NCBI GenBank assembly: GCA_052326605.1
Contig: JBKQMB010000027.1
Location: 1 to 64,000 of the forward strand
Length of the DNA stretch: 64,000 nucleotides
DNA from: Bog-756 sp052326605
GTDB lineage: Bacteria > Actinomycetota > Acidimicrobiia > Acidimicrobiales > RAAP-2
Direction of reading: 5' to 3'
A program made the position numbers and the translations under genes. Each line of letters opens with the position of its first letter. The stretch's first letter is position 1. Of this stretch, positions 17,083 to 25,366 are shown piece by piece. Under the pieces are notes generated by a model that was not told the origin of the DNA, did not search any database, and was given only the letters and a program-made list of their open reading frames with translations.

Positions 17083-17659
17083 AGCGGTGCCCCTTCCTCG
17101 TCGTGTGTTCCTCATGGAGAGCCTGCGCCGGTGCGCCACCGATCCCGTAGAGGCGAAGGTCACAACACGGGTTTCCGTCGTCTCGATGGATGGGGCGCAA
17201 GACTCGATCGTTCTTCCTCACGGGACCATCCAACGGGTGGGGTCGACGAAGTCAGGCCCCGGGACGCCGAGCGAAGACACGCAGCGCGGGTCCACCGGAG
17301 TGCTCGTGGCATTCGGTTCGACGGCCACGCCCTCGCCGGAGCGGCGTGCTGCTCGGCTACGTCGAGGACGCCCATGTGAAGACGCTGGAGGTCGTGCGCT
17401 CCACGGGGGAATCAGGCCTCTCCCGGGTGGTGGACCGAAGCTGGGACCCACCCGTGACTGTGGGCGTTCGACTGGTCAGCGTGATCTTCGACGATCTCCA
17501 ACACGTGGGTCAGGCGGCATGTGTCCGAGGGATCCTCCAACGACGCCGACTGCACCGAGGCCCGGCAGCGATCCGAGCCGGGGCGTCCGGCCGCCGGCAC
17601 CTGCCGGCACCCGTCGGCATCAGCCGGCACCTGCCGGCACCCGTCGGCATCAGCCGGCA
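17083..17659. other. Intergenic region without a clear gene
   Basis: This 577-bp gap lies upstream of the oleate hydratase and downstream of the AidB-like gene, both on the minus strand. A plus-strand stretch around 17340-17560 translates protein-like (HVKTLEVVRSTGESGLSRVV) but has no clear start, no family and degenerates into repeats, so it may be a decayed remnant. The right end holds the tandem repeat listed separately. The oleate hydratase promoter must lie near its left end, but no confident -10/-35 pair was seen. Confidence 0.4.
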
Positions 17660-17663
17660 TCAG
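17594..17663. repeat. Tandem 30-bp repeat
   Basis: Two perfect head-to-tail copies of a 30-bp unit (17594-17623 and 17624-17653), each built of CCGGCACCTG, CCGGCACCCG and TCGGCATCAG sub-repeats, followed by a 10-bp partial copy CCGGCATCAG. It lies at the 3' end of the AidB-like gene and overlaps its stop region. Probably slippage-prone sequence; the 10-bp sub-units could also fold into GC-rich hairpins. Confidence 0.8.
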
Positions 17664-19375
17664 CGGAGGTCGTTGCCGAGGGTGGTCTCCACCAGGTCCG
17701 GCCAGGCCGCGTCGTCCTCGGGTGCGTGGTCGGGAACCAGGTGCCTGCGCACGAAGAAGGTGGCCACCGCAGCCTTCTCCTCCGCAACCCCCAGTTCTCC
17801 CGAGTGCGCCGCCTCGGTGAGCAGGCACACCGCCTGCACCACCCGGGTCAGGCGGTCGAGCTGGGGCCGGAAGTGGAGAGCGGCATGGTCGGTGTCGGCG
17901 AGCGAGCGTCGCAGGCGGGGCTCGAGGGCGTCCAGGGCCGTGGTCACCGCACGGCCGTCGCCCGTCTCGCCGGCCAACGCCAGCTCCTTGCGGACCCACT
18001 GGAGCAGATGGTCGAACAGGCCCAGCCGAACACAGTCGCGGTGCACCTGGGCGCACAGCACGTTGTGCGTACCCTCCCAGCTCTCGTAGACCATGGCATC
18101 GCGGTAGAGGCGGGGGAGGGGCGAGAAGTCCTCGATCGTCCCGTTGCCTCCGAGCACCTCGATCCCCCGGTGGGCCACGTCGGTGGCGGTGATCGACGTG
18201 AGGTACTTGTTGGCATTGACGAGGAGCCGGTAGGTGGCGGCCTCGGTCTCCGTGGCCTCATCGTGGTCGATGCGGTCGAGGAGGCCGGTGAGGGCCATCG
18301 TCGAGGCCAGTGCCGCCTGTTCCTCGACCTTCATGACCGCCAGCTGCTCACGCACGGCGGCGAACGAACCGATGGGCCGACCGAAGGCCAGCCGGTGGCG
18401 TGCGAATCCTGAGGCCTCCAGATAGGCCCGTCGCATGATGCCGGTCGATCCCACTGCATTGAGCCACCGCGAGGTGTTGAGCAGCTCTTCCACCGCCACG
18501 TGGAACCCTTCCTCGACCGGTCCGATGGGCCAGCCGAGTGCACCGTCGAAGTCGATCTCCGCCGAGGCCAGACATCTCGTCCCGAACTTGTCCTTGAGCC
18601 GCCGGATGCGAAAGCCGTTGGGGGTGCCGTCGATGGTGCGGGGGACGAGGAAGCACCCCAGTCCGCGTGTGCCCGGTGCTGCGCCCTCGGGTCGGGCGGT
18701 CAGCGCGAACAGGTCGGCGTCGGCCACCGAGCAGAACCACTTCTCTCCCGTGATCCGCCACGCGCCCGGCTGGGTCGGGTCCGGGACGGCGGCCGCGACG
18801 TTGGCACCGACGTCCGACCCTCCCTGGACCTCGGTGAGGAATTGGGACCCGCGCAGGCTGCGGTCGTAGTCGGTCTCGAAGATGCCCGGCAGGTAGCGGT
18901 CCTTGAGCTCGGGGGAGCCGCGCTGCTCGAGGGCCCGCGCCAGCCCGGCGGTGCACACCGCCGGGCAGCTGTGCCCGCCCTCTCCGACATGGGACAGCAG
19001 GTAGAACAGCGCTGCCTGCTCGAACGAGCCCTGGCCGCCGCGGTTGGCCTCCAGCAATCCCGACCCCCACACCGCCTGGCCGGCCTGCCGGTAGGCGGGG
19101 TGGAACTCGATCTCCTCGACCGGCCTGCCGATGCCGTCATAGGGGACGTGGGCCGGCAGCTCGCGGTGGCGCTCCAGGGTCTCGACGGCCGGCTCGACCA
19201 CTCCGGCAACCGTGGCGCCGAAGGCGTGCAGACGCGGCTCCATGGCGGCGGCCCGGGCCGCACCGGCACGGAGGTCCAGGACCGATCGGAGGTTGGGGGT
19301 GGCCACGTAGTAGTTGGCCGGACGCGATCCCCACCAGAGGGCCAGGTCCTCCCGCCCGGGCTGCTCGGACGTCAT
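17660..19375 (-). CDS. Acyl-CoA dehydrogenase, AidB-like
   Basis: A 571-residue protein, much longer than ordinary acyl-CoA dehydrogenases and typical of the AidB branch. It has VEEIEFHPAYRQAGQAVWGS, SHVGEGGHSCPAVCTAG, FLTEVQGGSDVGANVAA, GEKWFCSVADADLFALTARP and LGGNGTIEDFSPLPRLYRDA followed by WEGTHNVLCAQ. These are family hallmarks (MTE.QGGSD, EGG.CP, GGNG, W.G..N). E. coli AidB binds DNA and FAD; actinobacterial members may act in fatty-acid or isovaleryl-CoA oxidation. Transcribed alone toward the oleate hydratase with a 577-bp gap. A fatty-acid catabolic role is inferred only from context. Confidence 0.87.
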   Translation of the reverse strand: MTSEQPGREDLALWWGSRPANYYVATPNLRSVLDLRAGAARAAAMEPRLHAFGATVAGVVEPAVETLERHRELPAHVPYDGIGRPVEEIEFHPAYRQAGQAVWGSGLLEANRGGQGSFEQAALFYLLSHVGEGGHSCPAVCTAGLARALEQRGSPELKDRYLPGIFETDYDRSLRGSQFLTEVQGGSDVGANVAAAVPDPTQPGAWRITGEKWFCSVADADLFALTARPEGAAPGTRGLGCFLVPRTIDGTPNGFRIRRLKDKFGTRCLASAEIDFDGALGWPIGPVEEGFHVAVEELLNTSRWLNAVGSTGIMRRAYLEASGFARHRLAFGRPIGSFAAVREQLAVMKVEEQAALASTMALTGLLDRIDHDEATETEAATYRLLVNANKYLTSITATDVAHRGIEVLGGNGTIEDFSPLPRLYRDAMVYESWEGTHNVLCAQVHRDCVRLGLFDHLLQWVRKELALAGETGDGRAVTTALDALEPRLRRSLADTDHAALHFRPQLDRLTRVVQAVCLLTEAAHSGELGVAEEKAAVATFFVRRHLVPDHAPEDDAAWPDLVETTLGNDLR

Positions 19376-19577
19376 CTTGTTGCCTCCGCGACACTTCTGC
19401 GCTCGACCACTGTCCCGTACCTCCTGCGTGCGATGGTGACCGGCGCCCGGCCGGGGCGCCAGGGTCCAAGGTCATGTCTTCGTGGCAAGTCTGCCCGGGT
19501 GGGCCGGAGCCGATCCAGCTCAGGGCTTCCTGCAGGCAGGAGGGGCGATCTCGACCTCCGGCGACGCCCGTTCGGGC

Positions 19578-19838
19578 TCAGCTGCCCTCGTTCCGCCAGT
19601 TCCGGAAGAGGTCGGTCAGTTCGGTGCGCGCCTCGGGTGAGAGGTCGTCCGGCGTGAGCGTGCCGGTGGCCCGGATGGTCGCGCGCATCTGCTCGAGGTA
19701 GTTGGTGCAGTTGGGGCAGACGCGCAGGTGGGCCTCGAACCGCTTACGGTCCGACCGCGACAGGCCCCCCTCGAGGTAGTCGCTGACCAGCTCCACCACC
19801 TGCTGGCACACCAGGTCCTCTCTCCGTCGCAGCAACAT
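19578..19838 (-). CDS. Anti-sigma factor, zinc-finger (ZAS) type
   Basis: An 86-residue protein starting MLLRRREDLVCQQVVELV. The segment YLEGGLSRSDRKRFEAHLRV ending in CPNCTNYLEQ provides the HxxxCxxC zinc motif of anti-sigma factors such as RsrA or ChrR. No membrane helix follows, so it is a soluble ZAS-type regulator. Its ATG sits two bases after the stop of the sigma factor, so both are co-transcribed and the protein most likely holds that sigma inactive until a signal, possibly thiol oxidation or metal change. The signal is inferred from the family. Confidence 0.88.
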   Translation of the reverse strand: MLLRRREDLVCQQVVELVSDYLEGGLSRSDRKRFEAHLRVCPNCTNYLEQMRATIRATGTLTPDDLSPEARTELTDLFRNWRNEGS

Positions 19839-19840
19839 GA

Positions 19841-20449
19841 TCAGCGACCTCGGCTCTCGAATTCGGATTCGAGGGCGGCGCGCAGGCGGCTCCGACCCCG
19901 GTGGAGCAGCACCCGCTGGTTGCCCTCGCTGATGCCCAGCACCTCGCAGACGCTCCCACTGTCCATTCCCTCGACGTCGCGGAGGATCACGATCTCCCGC
20001 TGGCGTGGCGGGAGCTCGCCCAGGGCATCGCGGAGGCGCCCCGACCACGTCGCAGCAAGCAGCCGGTCGTCGGCGTCGGTCTCCCACGATTCGAGCGGCC
20101 GTGCCCATGCACCCCCGGCATCGAACCGGGAGGGGTCCACCGCCGGGCCGGCGTCGGCCAGCAGCAGATCGCGGGGCTCGCGCGTCCCGGCAGACCGGGC
20201 CCGGTTGACCAGGATGCGGAATAGCCACGTCTTGAAGGACGAGCGGCCCTCGAAGCGGTCCACACCGCGTACGACGCCCATCCACGTGTCCTGTACGGCT
20301 TCCTCGGCCACCGCCGCGCTCGGTACGTAGGTGCGCGCCAGACGGAGCATCGATCCGTTGTAGCGGGTCACCAACGTCACGAATGCTGCCTCGTCGCCGT
20401 CCCGGAGACGGGCGAGCAGCTCGAGGTCGCTCTCCGTTGCCGGATCCAT
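19841..20449 (-). CDS. ECF-family RNA polymerase sigma factor
   Basis: A 202-residue sigma-70 of the extracytoplasmic-function group. Region 2 contains ALVTRY-like FVTLVTRYNGSMLRLARTYV and AEEAVQDTWMGVVRGVDRFE, then SSFKTWLFRILVNRARSAGT. Region 4 contains LGELPPRQREIVILRDVEGM and SVCEVLGISEGNQRVLLHRG. The start MDPATESDLELLARLRDGDE at 20449 matches where family sequences begin; longer frames add unrelated residues. It forms an operon with the ZAS anti-sigma factor directly downstream. Target promoters cannot be read from the window. Confidence 0.92.
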   Translation of the reverse strand: MDPATESDLELLARLRDGDEAAFVTLVTRYNGSMLRLARTYVPSAAVAEEAVQDTWMGVVRGVDRFEGRSSFKTWLFRILVNRARSAGTREPRDLLLADAGPAVDPSRFDAGGAWARPLESWETDADDRLLAATWSGRLRDALGELPPRQREIVILRDVEGMDSGSVCEVLGISEGNQRVLLHRGRSRLRAALESEFESRGR

Positions 20450-20626
20450 TGTCCGCAGCGTAGGTGACCGTCTGGTCGAAGTGTGCGCGTCGGGCAACGG
20501 TTCATCGCTGGCCATCGTAGGGAGACCGACTTCCTCGTGGTGGACGAGTACATGCCGTGCAGTCGCCACGGTGCGGTGGCGCGTTACGCGATCACCTCCC
20601 TGATGGTCCCACTTGGCCGCGCCGGT

Positions 20627-22294
20627 TCAGCGTTCGGCGATGGCCTTGTCGAGGGCGGCTGCGTCCGCTGGGCGCAGCAGTTGGAAGGTATCCGCCCTCT
20701 GCGGACGCCACCACACGGGGTCGTTGCAGTGCCAGCCCTCGTTGCGCAGGACTCGCTTGAGCACCTTGGTGGTGGCGGTCACCGGGAGCTCGTCGGTGAT
20801 CCGCACGTACCTCGGGGCCCATTTGGTGCCCATGTCCGACTCGCCGGCCAGGAACTCGGCGAAGCCGACCGGGTCGAACCGGCGTCCGGGGCGGAGCAGC
20901 AGGGTGGCCATCACCTGGTCGCCCACCACGGCGTCGGGGACCGCGTAGACCGAGGCCAGCACCACGTCGGGGTGCCGCTGGAGGACGCTCTCGACGGGTG
21001 CGGCGGCGAAGTTCTCCCCGTCGACCCTCAACCAGTCGAAGTCCCGGCCGCCGAAGTAGAAGAAGTCGTCCTCGTCGCGGTAGGCGAGATCCCCGGTCCA
21101 GTACCACCCGTTGCGGACCCTGGCCTGTTCTGCCTCGGCGTTGCGCCAGTACCCCTCGAATCCGGACCCTCCCGTCTGGCTGACCATCTCTCCGATGGCC
21201 TCTTCGGCATTGAGCAGCCGGCCGTTCTCGTCGAACACCGCCCGCGGGCACTCCTCGCCGGTGTCGGGGTTGAGGATCAGGGTGCCGGGAAGCGCACGGC
21301 CGAGCGCCCCCCGGGGAGTGTCGGGTGTGCGCTGGACGGCTGCACCCCCTTCGGTCGATCCGTAGGCGTCCTGCACCGTGCAGCCGAACCGCTCGGCGAA
21401 CCGTGCGACGTCGGCCTCGGCCGCCTCGTTTCCGAATGCCCTGCGTAGTGTGTTATCGGCATCGTCGGGGAGCTCGGGGGTGGCCAGGATGTACGAGAGC
21501 GGCTTCCCGACATAGTTGAAGTAGGTCACCCCGTAGCGCCGGACGTCGATGAGGAACTGCGAGGCGCTGAACCGCTCGCGCAGGGCGACGGTGGCTCCGG
21601 CGGCCAGGGCGGGCGCCCAACCGGCCATCAGCGCATTGGAGTGGAAGAGCGGCATGGCCAGGTAGCAGACGTCGTCGCTGGTCAGCTCGAACATCTGGGT
21701 CACGATCGAGCCGATGCGGGCCAGTCGCCCCTGGCTGCAGAGGCAGGCCTTGGGGGCTCCCGACGTCCCCGAGGTGAAGAGCAACAGGCCCAGGGTGTCC
21801 TCGGTGACCGCCGTCTCCGTCCGGTCGGGTAGCGCCGCCCCGGCGACGCCGGCCAGGAGCGCCCCGTAGGGTGTCGCCGGTCCCGGTCTCAGGTCTCCCG
21901 AGGGGTCGTCGATGACCAGGATCCGCTCCGGTGGCAGCGCCGGGCCCAGGCTGTGGCCCTCGACCAGCGTTGCGTAGCCCGGGTCGGTCACCAGAAGCTG
22001 GCACTCGGTATGGGAGAGGTCCCGGGCCAGTTCGTCACCCCGGTGGGTCGGATTGCCCCCGACCAGTGTGGCACCGGCCAGCGCGGCCCCGCCCATCCAC
22101 AACACGTACTCGGGGACGTTGTCGAGGAGGAGCGCGACGTGGAACGGCCCGGGCTGCCGCAACGAGGCCAGCAGCGCGGCCCGCTCCCCCTGGGCCGTGA
22201 CGACCTGGTCGTGGGTCCAGGTGCGGTCGGCGAAGGCCATCGCCACCCGGTGGTCGCCCGCGCGCTGTCGGATCAGATTGTCGATGGTGAGCAT
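20627..22294 (-). CDS. Acyl-CoA synthetase, FadD17/FadD1-like
   Basis: A 555-residue AMP-forming ligase. The AMP-binding signature is LLLFTSGTSGAPKACLCSQG, followed by YLAMPLFHSNALMAGWAPAL, DAYGSTEGGAAV and the WYWTGDLAYRDEDDFFYFGG motif near residue 440. The C-terminal catalytic lysine is likely in PVTATTKVLKRVL. The overall pattern fits the mycobacterial FadD1/FadD17 group; FadD17 activates steroid side-chain acids. It is divergent from an LLM oxidoreductase, and a perfect KstR consensus lies 71 bp upstream of its start. Substrate assignment is inferred. Confidence 0.88.
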   Translation of the reverse strand: MLTIDNLIRQRAGDHRVAMAFADRTWTHDQVVTAQGERAALLASLRQPGPFHVALLLDNVPEYVLWMGGAALAGATLVGGNPTHRGDELARDLSHTECQLLVTDPGYATLVEGHSLGPALPPERILVIDDPSGDLRPGPATPYGALLAGVAGAALPDRTETAVTEDTLGLLLFTSGTSGAPKACLCSQGRLARIGSIVTQMFELTSDDVCYLAMPLFHSNALMAGWAPALAAGATVALRERFSASQFLIDVRRYGVTYFNYVGKPLSYILATPELPDDADNTLRRAFGNEAAEADVARFAERFGCTVQDAYGSTEGGAAVQRTPDTPRGALGRALPGTLILNPDTGEECPRAVFDENGRLLNAEEAIGEMVSQTGGSGFEGYWRNAEAEQARVRNGWYWTGDLAYRDEDDFFYFGGRDFDWLRVDGENFAAAPVESVLQRHPDVVLASVYAVPDAVVGDQVMATLLLRPGRRFDPVGFAEFLAGESDMGTKWAPRYVRITDELPVTATTKVLKRVLRNEGWHCNDPVWWRPQRADTFQLLRPADAAALDKAIAER

Positions 22295-22364
22295 TGCTTC
22301 CCCCTGGATCTGTGGCCGACAGTAGGTGAAGATGGCCGCTGTGGGCAGCTGCTAGGCACAAATC

Positions 22365-22378
22365 TGGAACACGTTGCA
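22365..22378. promoter_or_regulatory. KstR consensus operator (exact match)
   Basis: TGGAACACGTTGCA fits TnnAACnnGTTnnA at every fixed position. It sits in the 149-bp gap between the divergent FadD17-like and LLM genes, 71 and 66 bp from their starts, suitable for controlling both. A TetR-family KstR-like repressor responding to a steroid-CoA is the expected binder; its gene is not in this window. Confidence 0.7.
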
Positions 22379-22443
22379 ATTTATCAGATGGCCGTGTTAG
22401 CCTGAAAAACCTGCTCGGAGCGGTACGAGAGGAGCCCCCTGCA

Positions 22444-23667
22444 ATGGAATTCGGAGTCTTCATCAACGGGTACCTGCCGGGTCAGGCGGCCCACGACCCC
22501 GCATGCGAGCACGAGATGCTCACGCGCGAGATCAGTTACGCGATCGAGGCCGACCAGCACAATTGGAAGTACGTCTGGGTCGGTGAGCACCATTCCCTGA
22601 CCGAGTACAGCCACATGTCGGCCCCTGAGGTTGTCATGGGCTACCTGGCCCACGCCACCGAGCGCATCCACATCGGCACCGGCATCATGAACCTCTCGCC
22701 GCGGGTCAATCACCCGGTCCGCTCGGCCGAGCGAGTGGCCATGCTGGACCACCTGCTCGAGGGCCGGTTCGAGTGGGGGACCGGCCGCGGTGCGGGTAGC
22801 CACGAGATCGCCTCGTTCAATATCCTGGACAAGAACTCCACCAAGCCCGAGTGGAACGAGGTCATCCGCGAGATCCCGCGGATGTGGGAGCAGAAGGACT
22901 ACATGTTCGAGGGGGAGCACTTCACCGTGCCCTACCCGCACAACATCCTGCCCAAGCCCTATCGGGGCCAGGGGCACCCGCCGATCTGGGTGGGTTGCGG
23001 CAATCCCGCCACGTTCACCCAGGCCGGCGAGCTCGGCATCGGTGCCATCGCCTTCAACTTCGAGCCCATCTACAACCTGAAGGGGCGGATCGCCGCCTAC
23101 AAGGAGGGCATCGCAAACTGCACCGAGCCGCTCGGTCAGTTCAAGAACGACAACGTGATGATGACCAATGCGGTCATCTGCCTCAGCGACCGGAAGAAGG
23201 CCCGGGAGGTAGCGTTGCGCCGTGGGCGCGGCTACCTCTACTCCCTCGTGTGTAACTACCACGACACCATTCCCCACCAGGAGGGCGTGCCGGTGTGGCC
23301 CGAGCGGCCCCACACCATTAACGACGAGGGCATGCTCGACTACCTCATCGAGCAGGGGTGGATGCTGTGCGGCGAGCCCGACGAGGTGGCCGAGCAGGTC
23401 GCCAAGTACCGGGAGGTCGGCTGCGACCAGCTGGTGTTCGGCCTGCCGTCGGACTCGTTCGAGCACGACGAGGTCCTCGAGATGCTCGAGGTGTTCGGCA
23501 CCAAGGTCATCCCGCAGTTCGACTCGGACCCCGTTCACTCGACCACCCGTTACCGGCAGACGGCACGGCCCAAGTACTCGCCCTTCAACTTCCCGGTGCC
23601 GGACATCACCGTGGAGGAGTTGCCGACCAACGCCATGATCCAGCTGGACGGCACCCGCAACATGTAG
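22444..23667 (+). CDS. LLM-class flavin/F420-dependent oxidoreductase
   Basis: A 407-residue luciferase-like protein starting MEFGVFINGYLPGQAAHDPA. It contains KYVWVGEHHSLTEYSHMSAP (the GEHH motif of bacterial luciferase-type monooxygenases), MLDHLLEGRFEWGTGRGAGS, and PPIWVGCGNPATFTQAGELG. This differs from the other two LLM proteins here and is closer to the alkanal/long-substrate monooxygenase branch. Upstream lies the exact KstR-like operator and the divergent CoA ligase. It may oxidise a steroid or its side chain, as LLM proteins in the mycobacterial KstR regulon are thought to do. The reaction is not known. It is followed by a C-rich tandem repeat. Confidence 0.87.
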   Translation: MEFGVFINGYLPGQAAHDPACEHEMLTREISYAIEADQHNWKYVWVGEHHSLTEYSHMSAPEVVMGYLAHATERIHIGTGIMNLSPRVNHPVRSAERVAMLDHLLEGRFEWGTGRGAGSHEIASFNILDKNSTKPEWNEVIREIPRMWEQKDYMFEGEHFTVPYPHNILPKPYRGQGHPPIWVGCGNPATFTQAGELGIGAIAFNFEPIYNLKGRIAAYKEGIANCTEPLGQFKNDNVMMTNAVICLSDRKKAREVALRRGRGYLYSLVCNYHDTIPHQEGVPVWPERPHTINDEGMLDYLIEQGWMLCGEPDEVAEQVAKYREVGCDQLVFGLPSDSFEHDEVLEMLEVFGTKVIPQFDSDPVHSTTRYRQTARPKYSPFNFPVPDITVEELPTNAMIQLDGTRNM

Positions 23668-23704
23668 CCCGCGGAGCCGCCTGGCTCCGCCGCCGGTCCG
23701 AGCC

Positions 23705-23777
23705 GGCCCCCCCCCAACTCGCCGGCCCCCCCAACTCGCCGGCCCCCCCAACTCGCCGGCCCCCCTCAACTCGCCGG
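23705..23777. repeat. Four-copy C-rich tandem repeat (17-18 bp)
   Basis: Four head-to-tail copies of a unit made of a run of 5-8 C followed by AACTCGCCGG, with spacing of 17, 17 and 18 bp. It sits between the convergent LLM oxidoreductase and EamA transporter genes; the last copy contains the transporter stop codon. The G/C tracts (four G-runs on the minus strand) could form a G-quadruplex. It may serve as a bidirectional transcription end or simply be slippage-prone DNA. Confidence 0.85.
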
Positions 23778-24653
23778 CGGCTCTGCCGCCAGCTCGTTGA
23801 CCGTCGGCACCGGCTTGGTGGTGGCCAGCCACGAGCCGAACAGGATGAGCGGGAAGCCGACGACGATCCCGATGGTGAGCGGCTCACCGAGGACGATGAC
23901 GCCGAGCAGGATGGCCACGCCCGGATTGACATACGTGATGACCGTGCTGCGCGCCGGGCCGACTTCGACGATGAGCTCGAAGAACAGCACGAAGGCCAGA
24001 GCCGTGCAGATGAGCGCCAGCCCGGCGATGGCAGCTATGACCTCCCCTGAGACGTGCGAGGGAAGGTGGGTCAGGGCGAATGGCGCATAGGCCATCGTGG
24101 CCACTGCCAACGACGCCGTGGTGACGCCGAGAGCGGGGAGGTCACCCAGCTTGCGCGAGATGACGAGCGGGCCGATGGCGTAGCCGATCGTGGGGATGAC
24201 CACCTCGAAGACGGCCCCGAGGTCGGTGCGGTGGAGGTCGGAGCCGACGAGGGCCACCACGCCGCCGAACCCGATGATCAGGCCCAGGATGCGCCGCCGG
24301 TCGAAGCGGTCGTAGCCGAAGACCCGGTAGATGACCGCGCCCACAAGGGGGACGGTGGCGATGAGGAGCCCGGTCAACGAGCTGGTCAGGTGGATCTCGG
24401 CGCGCCCGATGAAGAGCCAGGGGATGGCCAGCTCGGCGGCGGTGTAGGCCACGATCCACTTCCACCGCCCCAGTAGCGAGCCGAGCGTCGTCCGGTGGAT
24501 CGCAAGGGGGAGCAGGATCAGGGCGGCCGGCGCGGTGCGCAGGAAGATCAGCGTTGCCGGCGACACCTCCCGCACGGCGATGCGGATCAGGAGGTAGGGC
24601 GTCCCCCAGATGACGGACATCGCCACGAACAGGATCCAGCCTCGTCGGGACAC
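23766..24653 (-). CDS. EamA/DMT-family membrane transporter
   Basis: A 295-residue protein with about ten hydrophobic helices and the internal duplication of the drug/metabolite transporter superfamily. The N-terminal EamA repeat has WILFVAMSVIWGTPYLLIRI and SPATLIFLRTAPAALILLPL. The second repeat ends with FELIVEVGPARSTVITYVNP and GVIVLGEPLTIGIVVGFPLI. Substrates of this family range from amino acids to metabolites; none can be assigned. Its start lies 9 bp after the stop of the isochorismatase-fold gene upstream, so the two are probably co-transcribed. Confidence 0.9.
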   Translation of the reverse strand: MSRRGWILFVAMSVIWGTPYLLIRIAVREVSPATLIFLRTAPAALILLPLAIHRTTLGSLLGRWKWIVAYTAAELAIPWLFIGRAEIHLTSSLTGLLIATVPLVGAVIYRVFGYDRFDRRRILGLIIGFGGVVALVGSDLHRTDLGAVFEVVIPTIGYAIGPLVISRKLGDLPALGVTTASLAVATMAYAPFALTHLPSHVSGEVIAAIAGLALICTALAFVLFFELIVEVGPARSTVITYVNPGVAILLGVIVLGEPLTIGIVVGFPLILFGSWLATTKPVPTVNELAAEPPAS

Positions 24654-24662
24654 CGTCCCCTT

Positions 24663-25316
24663 CTAGCGGATGTTCGCCCCCGGCCGGGCCGGGACTGTCT
24701 CCCAGGCCCCGAGCAGCTCGTCGACCGTGGTCAACGTCGAGATCAGCGGGAAGGTGTTGTCGAGCACGGCGTCGGCATACTCCTGGGGGATGCCGGCCAC
24801 GGTGTCGCGGGGCACGACGACGCCATAGCCCAGGTTGACCGCTTCGATGGCCAGGCCCAGCACGCCGAGATTGACCGACACCCCTGTGGCCACGATGGTC
24901 CGGACCCCGAGGCTGCGGAGCCAGGTGTCGAGGGAGGTCCCGGTGAACGGCGACACTCCGTGGAGCCGTGAGGAGATCAGGTCGCCCGGCTCGGGACCCA
25001 GCTCGGCGATGAGCTCGGTGGGCGGCGTGCCTGCCAGCAGGTGGCCGGGGTTGCGGACCATGGCCGCGATCAGCTGGCAGTTCACCGTCGAGCCCACCCG
25101 GTCGGCCCGGAACTCCGCCGTGCAGTGGACGACCGGAACCCCCTTGCCCCGGGCCGCGTCGAGGATCCGGGCGGTGTTCGCCACGACCCCGACCCGCTCG
25201 GCCGCCTCGGCCAGCTGGGGAAAGGAGCTCAGATCGCCCACGACCCCCCGTTGGATCTCCATGGTCAGCACCGCGCAGGTGGCCGGTTCGGCCAGGTCAC
25301 GCAGGGAGACGGGCAT
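24663..25316 (-). CDS. Isochorismatase-fold protein lacking the cysteine-hydrolase triad
   Basis: A 217-residue isochorismatase-superfamily protein. The fold is clear: CAVLTMEIQRGVVGDLSSF at the first strand, KGVPVVHCTAEFRAD, HGVSPFTGTSLDTWLRSLGV, RTIVATGVSVNLGVLGLAIE and GYGVVVPRDTVAG. In cysteine hydrolases the first strand ends in an Asp, a Lys precedes the SAFxGT segment, and Cys occupies the GVxTNxCV site. Here these read Glu20, no Lys (SSRLHGVSPF) and Gly151. A Gly at the Cys site also occurs in true isochorismatases, so hydrolysis by another route remains possible. Operonic with the EamA transporter. Substrate unknown. Confidence 0.82.
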   Translation of the reverse strand: MPVSLRDLAEPATCAVLTMEIQRGVVGDLSSFPQLAEAAERVGVVANTARILDAARGKGVPVVHCTAEFRADRVGSTVNCQLIAAMVRNPGHLLAGTPPTELIAELGPEPGDLISSRLHGVSPFTGTSLDTWLRSLGVRTIVATGVSVNLGVLGLAIEAVNLGYGVVVPRDTVAGIPQEYADAVLDNTFPLISTLTTVDELLGAWETVPARPGANIR

Positions 25317-25366
25317 GGGTGTGGTCTACACGCCCAGCAGGGGGGACAGGACCGTCGAAGAGGGGC

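Noticed and set aside
17594..17663. CRISPR-like array
   Set aside because: Copies are directly adjacent without unique spacers and no cas genes are present.
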